A program made the position numbers and the translations under genes. Below the pieces are notes generated by a model. The model saw only the letters and a program-made list of their open reading frames with translations, had not been told where the DNA came from and made no database searches. DNA of 13,469 nucleotides from Methanothermobacter sp049720995 (GTDB lineage Archaea; Methanobacteriota; Methanobacteria; Methanobacteriales; Methanothermobacteraceae): assembly GCF_049720995.1 (NCBI RefSeq), contig NZ_JBNASF010000034.1, positions 1 through 13,469 of the forward strand. The letters are read 5' to 3'. Shown here piece by piece: positions 13,350-13,469 of this stretch (position 1 is its first letter; each line of letters opens with the position of its first letter).

Positions 13350-13469
13350 TGTCTGTAGGGGGAGTTGTTGTTTTATTTTTCTATGTTCTCATTTTAGGAT
13401 TGGGTGATGTCTGTAGGGGGAGTTGTTGTTTTATTTTTCTATGTTCTCATTTTAGGATTGGGTGATGTC
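13338..13469. repeat. 58-bp tandem array over the PAP2 3' end, running off the window
   Basis: Units start at 13338, 13396 and 13454. The first two are identical as far as I can compare, and the third is cut by the window end after 16 bases. The unit starts AGGATTGGGTGATGTCTG, thus including the last PAP2 codons and its TGA, and ends with a T-rich segment (TTTTATTTTTC ... CATTTT). The total copy number is unknown. Perfect identity between units points to very recent or actively homogenised duplication. Confidence 0.92.
13369..13380 (+). terminator. T-rich terminator-like segment after PAP2, duplicated with the array
   Basis: TGTTTTATTTTT lies 20 bases past the PAP2 stop and recurs 58 bases later at 13427-13438. 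Such T runs on the coding strand are what archaeal RNA polymerase needs to terminate, so the array may supply tandem terminators for the lysC-PAP2 transcript. Confidence 0.4.

Noticed and set aside
1..13469. tRNA, rRNA, snoRNA-like (C/D box) genes, defence or prophage genes
   Set aside because: I looked in the gaps on both strands. No cloverleaf, C/D box pair in the right order, or defence or phage-type protein is visible; every gap except the repeat-filled ones is short.

Overview
The window looks like chromosomal DNA from a thermophilic hydrogenotrophic methanogen of the Methanobacteriales, most likely Methanothermobacter. Three things point there: an archaeal S17e ribosomal protein, a Hel308 helicase and a GHMP-type (archaeal) shikimate kinase; strong GGAGGTGA-like ribosome binding sites with ATG, GTG and TTG starts; and a gene order (asd, dapB, dapA, lysC, rps17e, chorismate mutase, shikimate kinase, sppA, thioredoxin-like, cbiD, moaC, hel308, DUF2115) that I recall from M. 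thermautotrophicus around MTH799-MTH812. The species call is from memory and was not searched.

Layout. 1-112 holds two copies of a ~63-bp tandem repeat, the second leading into a possible promoter. 150-727 is a + strand pair (PRC-barrel protein, DUF2098 protein), followed at 805-1287 by a six-helix DUF308/HdeD-like membrane protein. From 7171 down to 1278 all genes are on the - strand, read in the order sppA, thioredoxin-like protein, cbiD, moaC, hel308, a truncated DUF2115 copy and an intact DUF2115 protein. A palindromic AT-rich element at 7239-7261 separates sppA from the + strand block: archaeal shikimate kinase, AroQ chorismate mutase, rps17e, lysC, dapA, dapB, asd and a PAP2 phosphatase. 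The window ends in a 58-bp tandem array.

How the genes work together. aroK and aroQ serve the shikimate/chorismate route to aromatic amino acids. lysC, asd, dapA and dapB encode the first four steps of the aspartate-to-lysine (diaminopimelate) route, and lysC and asd also feed threonine and methionine. cbiD and moaC are single steps of the cobamide and molybdopterin/tungstopterin pathways, both cofactors of methanogenesis. hel308 acts at stalled replication forks.

The protein-coding content is ordinary core metabolism, and I see no defence island, mobile element, CRISPR array or evident new multigene system. The unexplained signal is structural. Four independent short tandem duplications (units 54-65 bp) lie at gene borders in 13.5 kb, and three of them visibly include the start or end of a coding sequence (sppA 3' end, PAP2 5' end, PAP2 3' end). 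A second point is a decayed DUF2115 paralogue whose remaining reading frame overlaps the 3' end of hel308. No stretch longer than 300 bases lacks a gene; the longest is the 197-bp sppA-thioredoxin gap, most of which is repeat.
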